A DNA stretch of 64,000 nucleotides, from contig NZ_MQVV01000014.1 in assembly GCF_002954355.1 (NCBI RefSeq), forward strand, positions 434,001 through 498,000. The letters are read 5' to 3'. The notes beneath the pieces were generated by a model, which saw nothing but the letters and a program-made list of their open reading frames with translations, was not told where the DNA came from and did not search any database. The position numbers and the translations under genes were made by a program. This DNA is from Nonlabens tegetincola. GTDB taxonomy: Bacteria; Bacteroidota; Bacteroidia; Flavobacteriales; Flavobacteriaceae. This document shows, in pieces, positions 17,782-26,557 of the stretch. Every line of letters starts with the position of its first letter. Position 1 is the first letter of the stretch.

Positions 17782-17836
17782 AAAATTTTTGTTTTCAAGA
17801 TAAAAAGACTAAGGTAAACTGTATTTTATAGAATTG

Positions 17837-18496
17837 TTAATTTGTTAGATATTCGGGTAAATAAGATAATCCCTTTAATTCCTTTTTGGATTTTATCTCT
17901 TTAAGGTGATGATTATTCAGACAAAATAGGCGATCAGAAATTTTGAGAACATCTTCATATCGATGATCAGAAAGTATAAAACCTTTGTGTGCTTTCATTT
18001 CATTAATAGAATGGCATATTTCATCAATTACCAAGGGACTAAGTCCATTAAAGGGCTCGTCTAGAATGGTAAACGCTTTAGGTTGGTATATAGTTATTAA
18101 AACCTCAATAAGTCTTAATTGTCCACCAGAGAGATCTTTTGGTTTGTTGTTTAAAAAAGGTTGAATCAACTTATGATTCAACAACTTATTACAATTAACC
18201 AATTTTAAAATGGTTCTTACTCTTATTTGATTGGGTAAAAAATGATGTTGCGGCAAGTAATTAATGAATTTAGAGATAGTAGAGCTACTTTTTATAGGAC
18301 GATCATTTATGGAAACAAATGAATGAACTGATTTTTCTAATCCAGTAATAATTTTAAATAATGTTGATTTACCTGAGCCATTACGTCCAATTACCGCGAC
18401 GACTTGGCCAGTTTTACAACCTAAATAGATGTCGGATAACAATTTTTGATTACCAAAAGATTTTTCAACACTATCTACCTGTAGTATATTATCCAT
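17837..18496 (-). CDS. ABC transporter ATPase of a minimal two-gene system
   Basis: The preferred start MDNILQVDSVEKSFG (18496) gives about 219 aa; the open frame continues to 18550 but that part lies inside the upstream gene. Walker A is GRNGSGKS (37-44), the signature LSGGQ (122-126), and Walker B TILDE (143-147). The H-loop is SDHRYED. It is shorter than average and the C-terminus is lysine-rich. The start overlaps the preceding 95-aa membrane protein by 22 bases, so the two are translated together. It resembles exporter or lipoprotein-type ATPases, but no full permease is present; the partner may be the 95-aa protein alone or one encoded elsewhere. Confidence 0.82.
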   Translation of the reverse strand: MDNILQVDSVEKSFGNQKLLSDIYLGCKTGQVVAVIGRNGSGKSTLFKIITGLEKSVHSFVSINDRPIKSSSTISKFINYLPQHHFLPNQIRVRTILKLVNCNKLLNHKLIQPFLNNKPKDLSGGQLRLIEVLITIYQPKAFTILDEPFNGLSPLVIDEICHSINEMKAHKGFILSDHRYEDVLKISDRLFCLNNHHLKEIKSKKELKGLSYLPEYLTN

Positions 18497-18762
18497 ACCA
18501 GTACATTCAACAAAACAATAACTAAATAAAATAGGATTGTAGATAACCACAATCTTTTACGCGACCATCCTAGATTAAAATAAAAAGCATATTCTTCTGG
18601 TTTTCTATATTCATATTGAACATAGTGAGTAGAAACTCCTACTAAGGTCGCGATTTGACCAAAACTATTCCAACTACCTACTAATAAAGTAATACATACA
18701 GATAAGAATAAGCTTAACGGAATCAATTTATAATGAAAGAGTAGTAAAGGTTTTAGATTCAT
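18475..18762 (-). CDS. Small membrane protein coupled to the ABC ATPase
   Basis: 95-aa protein with two hydrophobic segments (about 12-32 and 72-92). Between them is a soluble stretch holding YVQYEYRKPEEYAFYFNLGWSR (positions about 47-68), followed directly by KRLW. The EEYxFYFNLGxSRKRLW motif looks like the coupling region and first helix of ABC-2-type permeases, as if a permease had been reduced to two helices. The gene overlaps the ATPase by 22 bases and lies 10 bases after the DUF2200 gene. Function unknown; it is inferred to be the membrane partner of the ATPase. Confidence 0.65.
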   Translation of the reverse strand: MNLKPLLLFHYKLIPLSLFLSVCITLLVGSWNSFGQIATLVGVSTHYVQYEYRKPEEYAFYFNLGWSRKRLWLSTILFYLVIVLLNVLVWIIYYR

Positions 18763-18772
18763 TAAGTAATTA

Positions 18773-19135
18773 TTATCCTCTTAAAATCTTTTCCATTTTA
18801 CGACCTTTAGCCAGCTCGTCTACTAATTTGTCTAAATATCTGGTTTGCTTTGTAAGTGGAGTTTGAATTTCCTCAATACGATATCCACAAATAACACCTT
18901 TAATCAACTCAGCATTAGGGTTGATGGTGGCTTTTTCAAAAAACTCTTTAAACGTAACTTTTTCTGCAATTTTATTTTTAATATCCTTTTCGCTATAGCC
19001 AGTAAGCCATTGAATTACTTCGTGCAATTCTTCTTTAGTCCTGCCTTTCTTTTCAACTTTAGTTACATAATGTGGATAAACAGAAGCAAAAATTAATTTG
19101 GCAATGCGTTCATCGTGTTCTGGTGTGGTAGACAT
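18773..19135 (-). CDS. DUF2200 family protein
   Basis: The preferred start [16 protein letters not shown] (19135) gives about 120 aa; the frame goes on to 19159 but those 8 residues are not family-like. The sequence [19 protein letters not shown] and [10 protein letters not shown] followed by [17 protein letters not shown] matches what I recall of DUF2200, a small soluble helical family related to YdhG/DUF1801-like proteins and of unknown function. It is the first gene of a possible operon with the small membrane protein and ABC ATPase (10-base gap), although a functional link is not evident. Confidence in the family is good. Confidence 0.8.
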   Translation of the reverse strand: MSTTPEHDERIAKLIFASVYPHYVTKVEKKGRTKEELHEVIQWLTGYSEKDIKNKIAEKVTFKEFFEKATINPNAELIKGVICGYRIEEIQTPLTKQTRYLDKLVDELAKGRKMEKILRG

Positions 19136-19276
19136 AATCTCAAATTTATAACTAATCAAATTTAAACTTTATTACGTAAAAAAGCTTGATGCTTCAAATC
19201 AGTCTGCCGTGATTATCAAACAGTTTGCTATGTAGCATATTCTTTATCTTTAACAATTCAATATCAAAAACTAGCT

Positions 19277-22225
19277 TTGAAAAAACTTATAACCTTAATT
19301 GGCGTTGCTTTATTGTTTGTATGTTGTAAAGAAGACGCCACTTCGACTTCTGCTGCTTATCAATCTAAAGAGCTTACCTCACTTGTCAATCCGTTTATAG
19401 GAACTGGTGGTCATGGACATACCTATCCTGGTACAACAATGCCGTTTGGGATGATGCAATTATCACCAGATACTCGTTTAGATGGATGGGATGGTTGTAG
19501 TGGATATCACTACAGCGATGATAAAATTTATGGTTTTTCTCATACTCATTTAAGCGGTACCGGCGTGAGCGACTATGGTGATATTTTATTGATGCCTACG
19601 CGTGAGCTTATACTCAACAATGGAGCCGATGGTAAAAAAGGGTACCGTTCTTCATTCTCTCACGACAATGAAAAAGCGAGTCCTGGCTATTATGAGGTAC
19701 ACCTGGATGACACAAATATTGATGTGCGGTTAACTGTGACGGAACGTGCTGGGATTCATGAATACAGCTTTCGCGAAAGCGAAACAAATCAACAACCCGA
19801 TAAGCATTACGTCATCCTTGATCTTTTACATCGTGATAAACTATTAGAACACGATATTCAATTCCTTTCAGATACAGAAGTACAAGGAAAGCGTTTTTCT
19901 AGTGCGTGGGCGACAAAACAGATGCTGTTTTTTTATATGAAAACGTCGCATCCTATTAAGAATTGGAATACCAAATATGAGGTTACACCTGAAGTGATGG
20001 CTCTTGAATTCGACAATCCAAACAACGAACCCATCACTATCAAAATAGGAATTAGCCCAGTAGATGAAGCTGGCGCTAGACGTAATCTTGAAACCGAGAT
20101 AGGCGATAAAAGCTTTGACGAAATAAGGCAATTGGCCAATGAAACATGGGAAAAAGAACTCTCAAAAATTGTGGTTGAAGATGACAATGAAGATAATCTA
20201 ACCAATTTCTACACCTCATTGTATCATACAATGATTGCTCCTAATTTGTACCAAGATGTTGATGGTCGCTATCGCGGGATGGATTTAGAAATTCATCAAT
20301 CTAATGAATTCAATTATTACACTGTTTTCTCCATGTGGGATACCTATCGCGCTGCTCATCCATTGTACACTATCATTGATGAAAAACGTACTAACGATTT
20401 TGTAAGTACCATGCTGGCAAAATATGACGAAGGCGGTATTCTTCCTATCTGGGATTTAAGTGGTAATTACACGGGTTGTATGATAGGATATCACAGTGTT
20501 CCTATCATAGCAGATGCTTACATGAAAGGGATTAAAGACTATGATGTGAATAAGGCCTATGAAGCCATGAGAAACAGCGCTATGCAAGACAAGCTAGGCC
20601 TAAAACACTATAAATATTTAGGCTATATACCAGTAGAACAAGAAAGTGAGAGTGTTTCTAAAACACTGGAATATGCCTACGATGATTGGACGCTAGCACA
20701 GGTTGCAAAAGACCTGGGAAAAACTGAGGACTATAAGTTATTTACACAACGAGCACAGAATTACAAAAACCTTTACAATCCAGCTACGGGATTTTTCCAA
20801 GGTCGCCAGCGTAATACATGGTTCTCACCTTTTAAACCAGAAGAAGTAAACTTTAATTATACCGAAGCTAACGCATGGCAATACAGCTTGTACGCACCAC
20901 AAGACATTTCGGGTCACATTGTATTAATGGGCGGCGATGATGCCTATGAAAAGCACCTTAATCAAATGTTCAGCGCACCTATGGAAACAAGCGGTAGACA
21001 TCAGGCTGATATTACAGGGCTTATAGGTCAATATGCACATGGTAACGAGCCGTCTCACCACATGGCATATTTGTACAATTTTGTAGGTAAGCCACATAAA
21101 ACGCAAGAAAAGGTTCACGAAATTTTGACTACGCTTTATACAAATGAACCAGACGGTATTTCTGGAAATGAGGATTGTGGTCAAATGAGCGCGTGGTATG
21201 TATTGAGCAGCTTGGGCTTTTATCCAGTGACACCTGGAAGTAACGACTATATCATCGGGACACCTTTGTTTGATAAGGCTACCATTCATCTAGAAAATGG
21301 GAATAAATTGACGATTATTAAAAAGGGTAGTGGTAAGTATATAGCCAGTGTTGATTACGCTTTCGCGAAAGCGGAATTACAATCACACACTCAATCGTTC
21401 ATCACCCATGAACAAATAAATAGTGGTGGAACACTAGTATTTACCATGAGTGAAGAACCTACAAATTGGGCAGTAGAAAAATCTAACAGACCAAAATCTG
21501 CAATTGAGGAGTATCCCATAGTTACAGCACCCTTTTTAGAAAAGGGCTCCATCGCCTTTACCGATAGCACCGTGGTTCAATTAAACACTTTACAATCCAA
21601 TGCACAAATGTTTTATATGCTGGGCGATAGTAGCTGGAAAGAATATTCTAAACCCATCACCATTTATAATGCTGGAGACCTAACGGTTATTTCAAAAAAA
21701 GATGGTGCTAGCAGCCCAGCGGTAACTACCACATTTTATAAGTACGATAACGATATTAAAATCACACTTAATCACAGCTATGCCAATGAATACAGTGCTG
21801 GTGGAAATGATGCCTTGATTAATGGTATGCAAGGAACAGAGGATTTTCGCTCTGGAGCATGGCAAGGAACTCAAGGTGAAAATTTGGATGTTACCATTGA
21901 TTTGGGTGAATCAAGGTCTATAAATAGTATTTCACCTGGATTTTTAAAGGATCAACGCAGCTGGATTTTTTACCCAAAGTATGTGACTTTTGAATTCTAT
22001 GATGAGAACAAAAATTTATTGAAAAAAATGTTCAGAATACTGCCAGAAACTGGTAGAGAAGAAGAGTCTGCCGTTTTTAGACCTAGTTATGAAACTCCTG
22101 ATTTAAATAAAGTGAGGTATATAAAAATGAAAGCTACTACGTATGGTAAATTACCCGAATGGCATTTAGGATATCCGTACGATGGTGAGGCTTGGATTTT
22201 TACCGATGAAATAGTTATCAATTAA
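19277..22225 (+). CDS. GH92 alpha-mannosidase lipoprotein
   Basis: 982-aa lipoprotein (signal MKKLITLIGVALLFVCC) that trims alpha-mannose residues from glycans, calcium-dependent. The GH92 domain spans about 35-730: NPFIGTGGHGHTYPGTTMPFG near the start, then FSHTHLSGTG, MWDTYRAAHP and the catalytic-site loop GNEDCGQMSAWYVLSS. A chitobiase-C-terminal-like segment (about 745-830) and a discoidin/F5-8C-like domain (about 835-982) follow, probably for carbohydrate binding. Start is TTG at 19277, unusual, and no in-frame ATG precedes the signal peptide. Two palindrome copies lie inside (19767, 21358). Glycosylasparaginase and a sugar MFS follow, pointing to N-glycan breakdown. Confidence 0.93.
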   Translation: MKKLITLIGVALLFVCCKEDATSTSAAYQSKELTSLVNPFIGTGGHGHTYPGTTMPFGMMQLSPDTRLDGWDGCSGYHYSDDKIYGFSHTHLSGTGVSDYGDILLMPTRELILNNGADGKKGYRSSFSHDNEKASPGYYEVHLDDTNIDVRLTVTERAGIHEYSFRESETNQQPDKHYVILDLLHRDKLLEHDIQFLSDTEVQGKRFSSAWATKQMLFFYMKTSHPIKNWNTKYEVTPEVMALEFDNPNNEPITIKIGISPVDEAGARRNLETEIGDKSFDEIRQLANETWEKELSKIVVEDDNEDNLTNFYTSLYHTMIAPNLYQDVDGRYRGMDLEIHQSNEFNYYTVFSMWDTYRAAHPLYTIIDEKRTNDFVSTMLAKYDEGGILPIWDLSGNYTGCMIGYHSVPIIADAYMKGIKDYDVNKAYEAMRNSAMQDKLGLKHYKYLGYIPVEQESESVSKTLEYAYDDWTLAQVAKDLGKTEDYKLFTQRAQNYKNLYNPATGFFQGRQRNTWFSPFKPEEVNFNYTEANAWQYSLYAPQDISGHIVLMGGDDAYEKHLNQMFSAPMETSGRHQADITGLIGQYAHGNEPSHHMAYLYNFVGKPHKTQEKVHEILTTLYTNEPDGISGNEDCGQMSAWYVLSSLGFYPVTPGSNDYIIGTPLFDKATIHLENGNKLTIIKKGSGKYIASVDYAFAKAELQSHTQSFITHEQINSGGTLVFTMSEEPTNWAVEKSNRPKSAIEEYPIVTAPFLEKGSIAFTDSTVVQLNTLQSNAQMFYMLGDSSWKEYSKPITIYNAGDLTVISKKDGASSPAVTTTFYKYDNDIKITLNHSYANEYSAGGNDALINGMQGTEDFRSGAWQGTQGENLDVTIDLGESRSINSISPGFLKDQRSWIFYPKYVTFEFYDENKNLLKKMFRILPETGREEESAVFRPSYETPDLNKVRYIKMKATTYGKLPEWHLGYPYDGEAWIFTDEIVIN
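19767..19780. repeat. Genome palindrome copy (14 bp), first in GH92 mannosidase
   Basis: GCTTTCGCGAAAGC. Read in another frame as SFRES. Confidence 0.9.
21358..21373. repeat. Genome palindrome copy (16 bp), second in GH92 mannosidase
   Basis: CGCTTTCGCGAAAGCG. Read as AFAKA. Confidence 0.9.
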
Positions 22226-22261
22226 ATAAAAGAAAGTTAATCACAATCAACCATTACTTTT

Positions 22262-23248
22262 ATGCAACGAAGAAAATTTATAAAGCAAAGCGTCCAAGGT
22301 AGTATCGCTTTATCTCTAGGAGCAACTGTTCTTAGTTGTGTAGAACCCAAAAAAACAGCTACAATGAAAAACACAACAAAACCTGTATCAATATGTACTT
22401 GGGGATTTACCAAAGCCAATGAAACAGCTGGATTAGCTTTAGAAAATGGTCATAACGCACTCGATGCTGCTATAAAAGGTGTAGCAGTCGAAGAAGAGAA
22501 CGTAAAAAATACAACAGTTGGTAAAGGTGGTGCACCAGACCGTGAAGGAAATGTCACACTAGACGCTTGCGTAATGAACAGCAATGGAGATGCAGGTGCG
22601 GTAGTTTGTGTGGAAAATATAACTAATGTTGCTGCACTAGCCAAAGTAGTTATGGAGGACACTCCACATGTAATGCTAGCAGCAAAAGGTGCAGAAGAAT
22701 TAGCTTATGAAAAAGGATTTGTCTCAGAAAATTTGCTTACAGAAAATTCAGAAAGAGCCTATAGAGAATGGCTTAAAACTAGTGAATACAAGCCTATCAT
22801 TAACATTGAAAATCACGATACCATAGGAATGTTATGTATGGATACTAACGGTGATATTGCAGGTGCTTGTACAACATCGGGATTATCTTATAAAATGCGA
22901 GGTAGAGTAGGAGATTCTCCTATAATAGGATCAGGGTTGTTTATTGACAATGAAATAGGTGGAGCAGCGGCTACAGGTATGGGCGAAGAAATCATGAAAA
23001 CTGTAGGAAGTTTTCTTATCGTTGAATTAATGCGTCAAGGAAAATCACCTCAAGAAGCTTGTGAAGAAGCTGTACAAAGAGTAGTTTCTAAAAATTCCGG
23101 TTACAAAGAGTTTCAAGTTGCTTACATAGCCATGAATAAGAAAGGTGAAACAGGTAGTTACTGTATTCATCCAGGATTTGCTATGATGCAGTATAAAGAT
23201 CAAAAGAATACAAGAATAGAGTCTGACTCGTACATTAAAAAGTCATAA
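22262..23248 (+). CDS. Glycosylasparaginase (N4-(beta-N-acetylglucosaminyl)-L-asparaginase)
   Basis: 328-aa N-terminal-nucleophile hydrolase that cleaves the GlcNAc-asparagine bond of glycopeptides. The precursor self-cleaves before the threonine in NHDTIGM (near residue 187), which becomes the nucleophile; GACTTSGLSYKMRGRVGDSP downstream forms the substrate pocket. The N-terminus has a twin-arginine-type signal (MQRRKFIKQS) followed by a hydrophobic stretch and LSC lipobox, so it is exported folded and probably lipid-anchored. It resembles the well-known flavobacterial (Elizabethkingia) enzyme. It lies 36 bases after the mannosidase and 1 base before the MFS transporter, one operon for N-glycan use. 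Confidence 0.93.
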   Translation: MQRRKFIKQSVQGSIALSLGATVLSCVEPKKTATMKNTTKPVSICTWGFTKANETAGLALENGHNALDAAIKGVAVEEENVKNTTVGKGGAPDREGNVTLDACVMNSNGDAGAVVCVENITNVAALAKVVMEDTPHVMLAAKGAEELAYEKGFVSENLLTENSERAYREWLKTSEYKPIINIENHDTIGMLCMDTNGDIAGACTTSGLSYKMRGRVGDSPIIGSGLFIDNEIGGAAATGMGEEIMKTVGSFLIVELMRQGKSPQEACEEAVQRVVSKNSGYKEFQVAYIAMNKKGETGSYCIHPGFAMMQYKDQKNTRIESDSYIKKS

Positions 23249-23249
23249 T

Positions 23250-24548
23250 ATGGCACAAGATAAAAAATACACTAGTGCCTTTGCCATTGTAACTACTCTG
23301 TTTTTTCTATGGGGTTTTATTACAGTTCTAGTAGATAGTTTGGTACCTAGATTAAAAGATGTTTTTGAGCTTAGTTATTTTCAAGCTGGATTAGTTCAAT
23401 TTGCCTTTTTTATAGCTTACTTCATTTTTTCTATTCCAGCTGGTTTTATATTGGATAGGGTAGGATATAAAAAAGGAGTTATAATTGGCTTATCAACCAT
23501 GGCCATGGCTTGTTTGCTCTTTTATCCAGCAAGCGAATACAGACTTTTCAGCATATTCTTACTGGCCTATTTTATGCTGGCAGCAGGAATAACTTTTCTT
23601 CAGGTAGCAGCAAATCCCTATGTAGCTGTTTTAGGTCCTGAAAAAGGTGCAAGTAGTAGACTTAATCTAGCACAAGCCTTTAATTCATTAGGTACTGCCA
23701 TTGCACCTATTGCAGGTGCTGCATTCTTATTAAGTGACACTATATTAAGCTCTAAAGAAATAGACGCCTTATCAAATGTAGCCAAAGAAGAATACTATCT
23801 GAGAGAAGCAACAGCCGTTCAAGGTCCATTTTTACTTGTGGCAGGCTTCATTTTTTTATTAGTAATAGGATTTATTTTTATACAGCTACCAGCAGTAAAT
23901 GAGGAGAAAAAAGGAACCTATTCACAATTATTATCTAAACCTATTATATGGCTAGGAGCAGTCGGAATTTTTGTGTATGTAGGTGCCGAGGTTGCTTTGG
24001 GTAGTTATATGGTTAATTATTTTATAGAAAACGATTTACCTGTACATATTCAAAATAGCACATTTATGAAAACCATCGCTAGTACCATTTTAGGCAAAAA
24101 TGATCTAGCACTTGTAGATGCCAAAGCTGTTGTAGGCGCCTTTGTTTTCTTTTATTGGACAGGTGCTATGATAGGACGATTTATAGGTTCTTTTCTTACG
24201 CGTATCTGGCGACCTCATTATGTTTTAATAGGATTTGGAATTTCGGCAGTAATTATGATTTTACTTTCTATTGTTACCGATGGTTTGTGGTCTATGTGGA
24301 CGATCTTATTAGTAGGTCTATTTAATTCTATAATGTTTCCGACCATTTTTTCATTATCTCTTGAAGGATTAGGTGACTTAAAAGCCAAAGCATCAGGAAT
24401 ATTATGTACAGCTATTGCTGGCGGAGCTATAATACCGATTTGTTTTGGAGCTCTTATTGATTTTTCAGGATTTAATCTGGCCTTGTTATTACCAATTTGT
24501 TGTTACTTATATATCGTTGTTTTTGGTTTTATTCGTAAAACAACGTGA
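23250..24548 (+). CDS. Sugar MFS transporter, FucP/NagP type
   Basis: 432-aa inner-membrane protein with about twelve helices, major facilitator superfamily, of the fucose/glucose/galactose permease branch. Family hallmarks include FFLWGFITVLVDSLVPRLK near 18-36, AGFILDRVGYKKG near 61-73, LQVAANPYVAVLGPEKGASSRLNLAQAFNSLGTAIAP (about 117-153) and GRFIGSF in the second half. This branch includes the GlcNAc permease NagP, and the upstream glycosylasparaginase would release GlcNAc-containing sugar, so uptake of GlcNAc or mannose by proton symport is the likely job. It starts one base after the preceding stop. A strong terminator follows at 24581-24612. Confidence 0.9.
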   Translation: MAQDKKYTSAFAIVTTLFFLWGFITVLVDSLVPRLKDVFELSYFQAGLVQFAFFIAYFIFSIPAGFILDRVGYKKGVIIGLSTMAMACLLFYPASEYRLFSIFLLAYFMLAAGITFLQVAANPYVAVLGPEKGASSRLNLAQAFNSLGTAIAPIAGAAFLLSDTILSSKEIDALSNVAKEEYYLREATAVQGPFLLVAGFIFLLVIGFIFIQLPAVNEEKKGTYSQLLSKPIIWLGAVGIFVYVGAEVALGSYMVNYFIENDLPVHIQNSTFMKTIASTILGKNDLALVDAKAVVGAFVFFYWTGAMIGRFIGSFLTRIWRPHYVLIGFGISAVIMILLSIVTDGLWSMWTILLVGLFNSIMFPTIFSLSLEGLGDLKAKASGILCTAIAGGAIIPICFGALIDFSGFNLALLLPICCYLYIVVFGFIRKTT

Positions 24549-24578
24549 CAGGTACAACCAATTTTAGCCTAGATAAAT

Positions 24579-24612
24579 AAAAAGCCGCTAGTAATTAAAC
24601 TAGCGGCTTTTT
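24579..24612. terminator. Bidirectional terminator after the glycan operon
   Basis: AAAGCCGCTAGT and ACTAGCGGCTTT with a six-base loop and T-runs on both strands, between the convergent MFS gene and fumC. Confidence 0.9.
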
Positions 24613-24629
24613 AATATGAATAAGGTCAT

Positions 24630-26024
24630 CTATCTGTGACCAACCATTTCTTCTGGTTTAACCCATTCATTAAACTCGTCTTCGGTCAAATAACCTAGGG
24701 ATAAGGCAGCGGCTTTAAGTGTAGTGCCTTCTTCGTGTGCCTTGTTTGCTATTTCTGCAGCTTTATAATATCCTATTTTGGTATTAAGAGCTGTTACAAG
24801 CATTAACGAATTATCTAATAGATTTTTGATTCTATCATAATTAGGTTCAATACCGCTAGCACAATTTTCATCAAAACTTCTACAGGCATCACCGATTAAA
24901 GTTGCACTTTGTAAAACAGCAGCAGCCATAACAGGTTTAAAAACATTAAGTTCGTAATGACCTTGAGTTCCACCTACGGTAACCGTTACATCATTTCCCA
25001 TTACTTGTGCACAAACCATTGTTAAGGCCTCACATTGAGTAGGGTTTACTTTTCCTGGCATTATTGAACTTCCTGGTTCATTTGCAGGTATAATAATTTC
25101 ACCTATTCCACTACGAGGACCAGATGCCATTAATCTTATGTCGTTTGCAATTTTATTCAATGAAACGGCAATTTGTTTTAAAGCACCATGTGTTTCAACA
25201 AGAGCATCGTGTGCTGCTAGAGCTTCAAATTTATTTTTTGCAGTTATGAACGGCAGTCCAGTAAATTCTGCAATGTACTCTGCCACCTTAATATCGTAAC
25301 CTTTAGGAGTGTTTAAACCAGTACCTACAGCAGTTCCTCCTAAGGCAAGTTCACTTAAATGTTTTAATGTGTTTTCAAGGGCGATTATTCCGTGATCAAG
25401 TTGACTTACATAACCAGAAAATTCTTGACCTAATGTAAGAGGTGTAGCATCCATTAAATGGGTACGACCTATTTTTACTACATTATCAAATTCGATAGAC
25501 TTATTATGCAGGGTATTGCGCAATTGTTTAATTCCTGGGATTGTATTTTCAACTACCTTTTTGTAGCAAGCTATATGCATACCAGTAGGGAAAGTATCGT
25601 TTGATGATTGAGATTTATTTACATCATCATTCGGTTGTAAAGTTTTTTCTCCTTCACCAATTGTTTTTCCAGCGATTTGATGAGCTCTATTTGCAACGAC
25701 TTCGTTAACATTCATATTTGACTGAGTACCAGATCCAGTTTGCCAGATAACTAGTGGAAATTGATCATCATGTTTACCTTCTAGAATTTCATCACATACT
25801 TGACCTATCAAATCCCTTTTATCTTCGGCTAGGACACCTAGATCACAGTTTGCATAAGCGGCAGCTTTTTTCAAGTAAGCAAATCCATATACAATTTCTA
25901 ACGGCATGCTTCCTGCAGGACCTATTTTAAAATTCATTCTAGAGCGTTGGGTTTGTGCGCCCCATAATTTATCAGCTGGTACCTCAACAGGTCCCATAGT
26001 ATCTTTTTCTATTCTGTATTCCAT
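24630..26024 (-). CDS. fumC: Class II fumarate hydratase FumC
   Basis: 464-aa TCA-cycle enzyme that interconverts fumarate and malate without an iron-sulfur cluster. Signatures: [13 protein letters not shown] (near 105-117), [16 protein letters not shown] (near 186-201) and the catalytic mobile loop [13 protein letters not shown] (near 317-329). Length and motif order are normal, and it is expected to be a cytoplasmic homotetramer. A CAAATATA element (26041-26048, TATATTTG on the minus strand) supplies a -7 promoter about 20 bases upstream. The C-terminus ends with PEEMVGHR, as in many relatives. The assignment is very secure. Confidence 0.97.
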   Translation of the reverse strand: MEYRIEKDTMGPVEVPADKLWGAQTQRSRMNFKIGPAGSMPLEIVYGFAYLKKAAAYANCDLGVLAEDKRDLIGQVCDEILEGKHDDQFPLVIWQTGSGTQSNMNVNEVVANRAHQIAGKTIGEGEKTLQPNDDVNKSQSSNDTFPTGMHIACYKKVVENTIPGIKQLRNTLHNKSIEFDNVVKIGRTHLMDATPLTLGQEFSGYVSQLDHGIIALENTLKHLSELALGGTAVGTGLNTPKGYDIKVAEYIAEFTGLPFITAKNKFEALAAHDALVETHGALKQIAVSLNKIANDIRLMASGPRSGIGEIIIPANEPGSSIMPGKVNPTQCEALTMVCAQVMGNDVTVTVGGTQGHYELNVFKPVMAAAVLQSATLIGDACRSFDENCASGIEPNYDRIKNLLDNSLMLVTALNTKIGYYKAAEIANKAHEEGTTLKAAALSLGYLTEDEFNEWVKPEEMVGHR

Positions 26025-26118
26025 TGGGTTGAATTTTGCACAAATATAAAACTTGATTAGAGTTCTATTTATAAGGTAAGGTTAATGATTTCAGTAAAGT
26101 ATAGGTTGGTAGTATTTA

Positions 26119-26134
26119 CGCTTTCGCGAAAGCG
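26119..26134. repeat. Genome palindrome copy (16 bp), intergenic upstream of fumC
   Basis: CGCTTTCGCGAAAGCG, in the 213-base spacer between fumC and the 57-aa gene. Confidence 0.9.
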
Positions 26135-26210
26135 GAATCAACACCAGGTTTATCAACAATAAAATGTTTATAAATCTTAAGTGTAGTTTTCTATTTTAAG
26201 ACAAAGCCCT

Positions 26211-26218
26211 TATCTTTG
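26211..26218 (+). promoter_or_regulatory. -7 promoter element for the 57-aa membrane protein gene
   Basis: TATCTTTG, a perfect TAnnTTTG, ends 19 bases before the ATG at 26238. No clean TTG -33 box is seen. Confidence 0.5.
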
Positions 26219-26237
26219 CAGCAATAAACTAAAGAAC

Positions 26238-26411
26238 ATGTTTGAATTTGATCAATTTTTAGGTTTCGGTGCATTTTTCATCATTCTTTCAATAGGATTC
26301 TGGTTGATGATTCTACTTACAGTAGTAATTATTCCTTACTGGATTTTTGGAAGTACAATGGAACGTATGAAGATGAAAAGAGAAGCTAAGAAGAAAAACT
26401 TAGAATCTTAA
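26238..26411 (+). CDS. Small membrane protein, 57 aa
   Basis: MFEFDQFLGFG, then a strongly hydrophobic stretch (about 11-38), then the basic tail STMERMKMKREAKKKN ending LES. It is a single-helix (possibly hairpin) inner-membrane protein with a positively charged cytoplasmic end. Evidence that it is real: a perfect -7 element at 26211-26218, an ATG start, a clear TM-plus-basic-tail layout and its own rho-independent terminator 25 bases after the stop. I do not recognise a named family. It sits alone between fumC and yebC. Confidence 0.7.
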   Translation: MFEFDQFLGFGAFFIILSIGFWLMILLTVVIIPYWIFGSTMERMKMKREAKKKNLES

Positions 26412-26435
26412 TTTAGATTTATATACATAAAAGGC

Positions 26436-26465
26436 ACCGCTTCTTTAATGAGAAGCGGTTTTTTT
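26436..26465 (+). terminator. Terminator of the 57-aa gene
   Basis: ACCGCTTCT / AGAAGCGGT with a six-base loop followed by seven T residues. The remaining bases to the yebC start (26558) hold no other feature that I can see. Confidence 0.88.
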
Positions 26466-26557
26466 ATGCCTTTTAATTAGATTAAACCTAGTATAAATAA
26501 ACTTTGCGTGTAAAACAGTAGTCCACTATTTTTACACCTATAATTTAAATAAACAAT

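Noticed and set aside
19868-20205. Long minus-strand frames inside the GH92 gene (and similar antisense frames in other large genes)
   Set aside because: They mirror the coding frame of real genes and show no start signals or family motifs.
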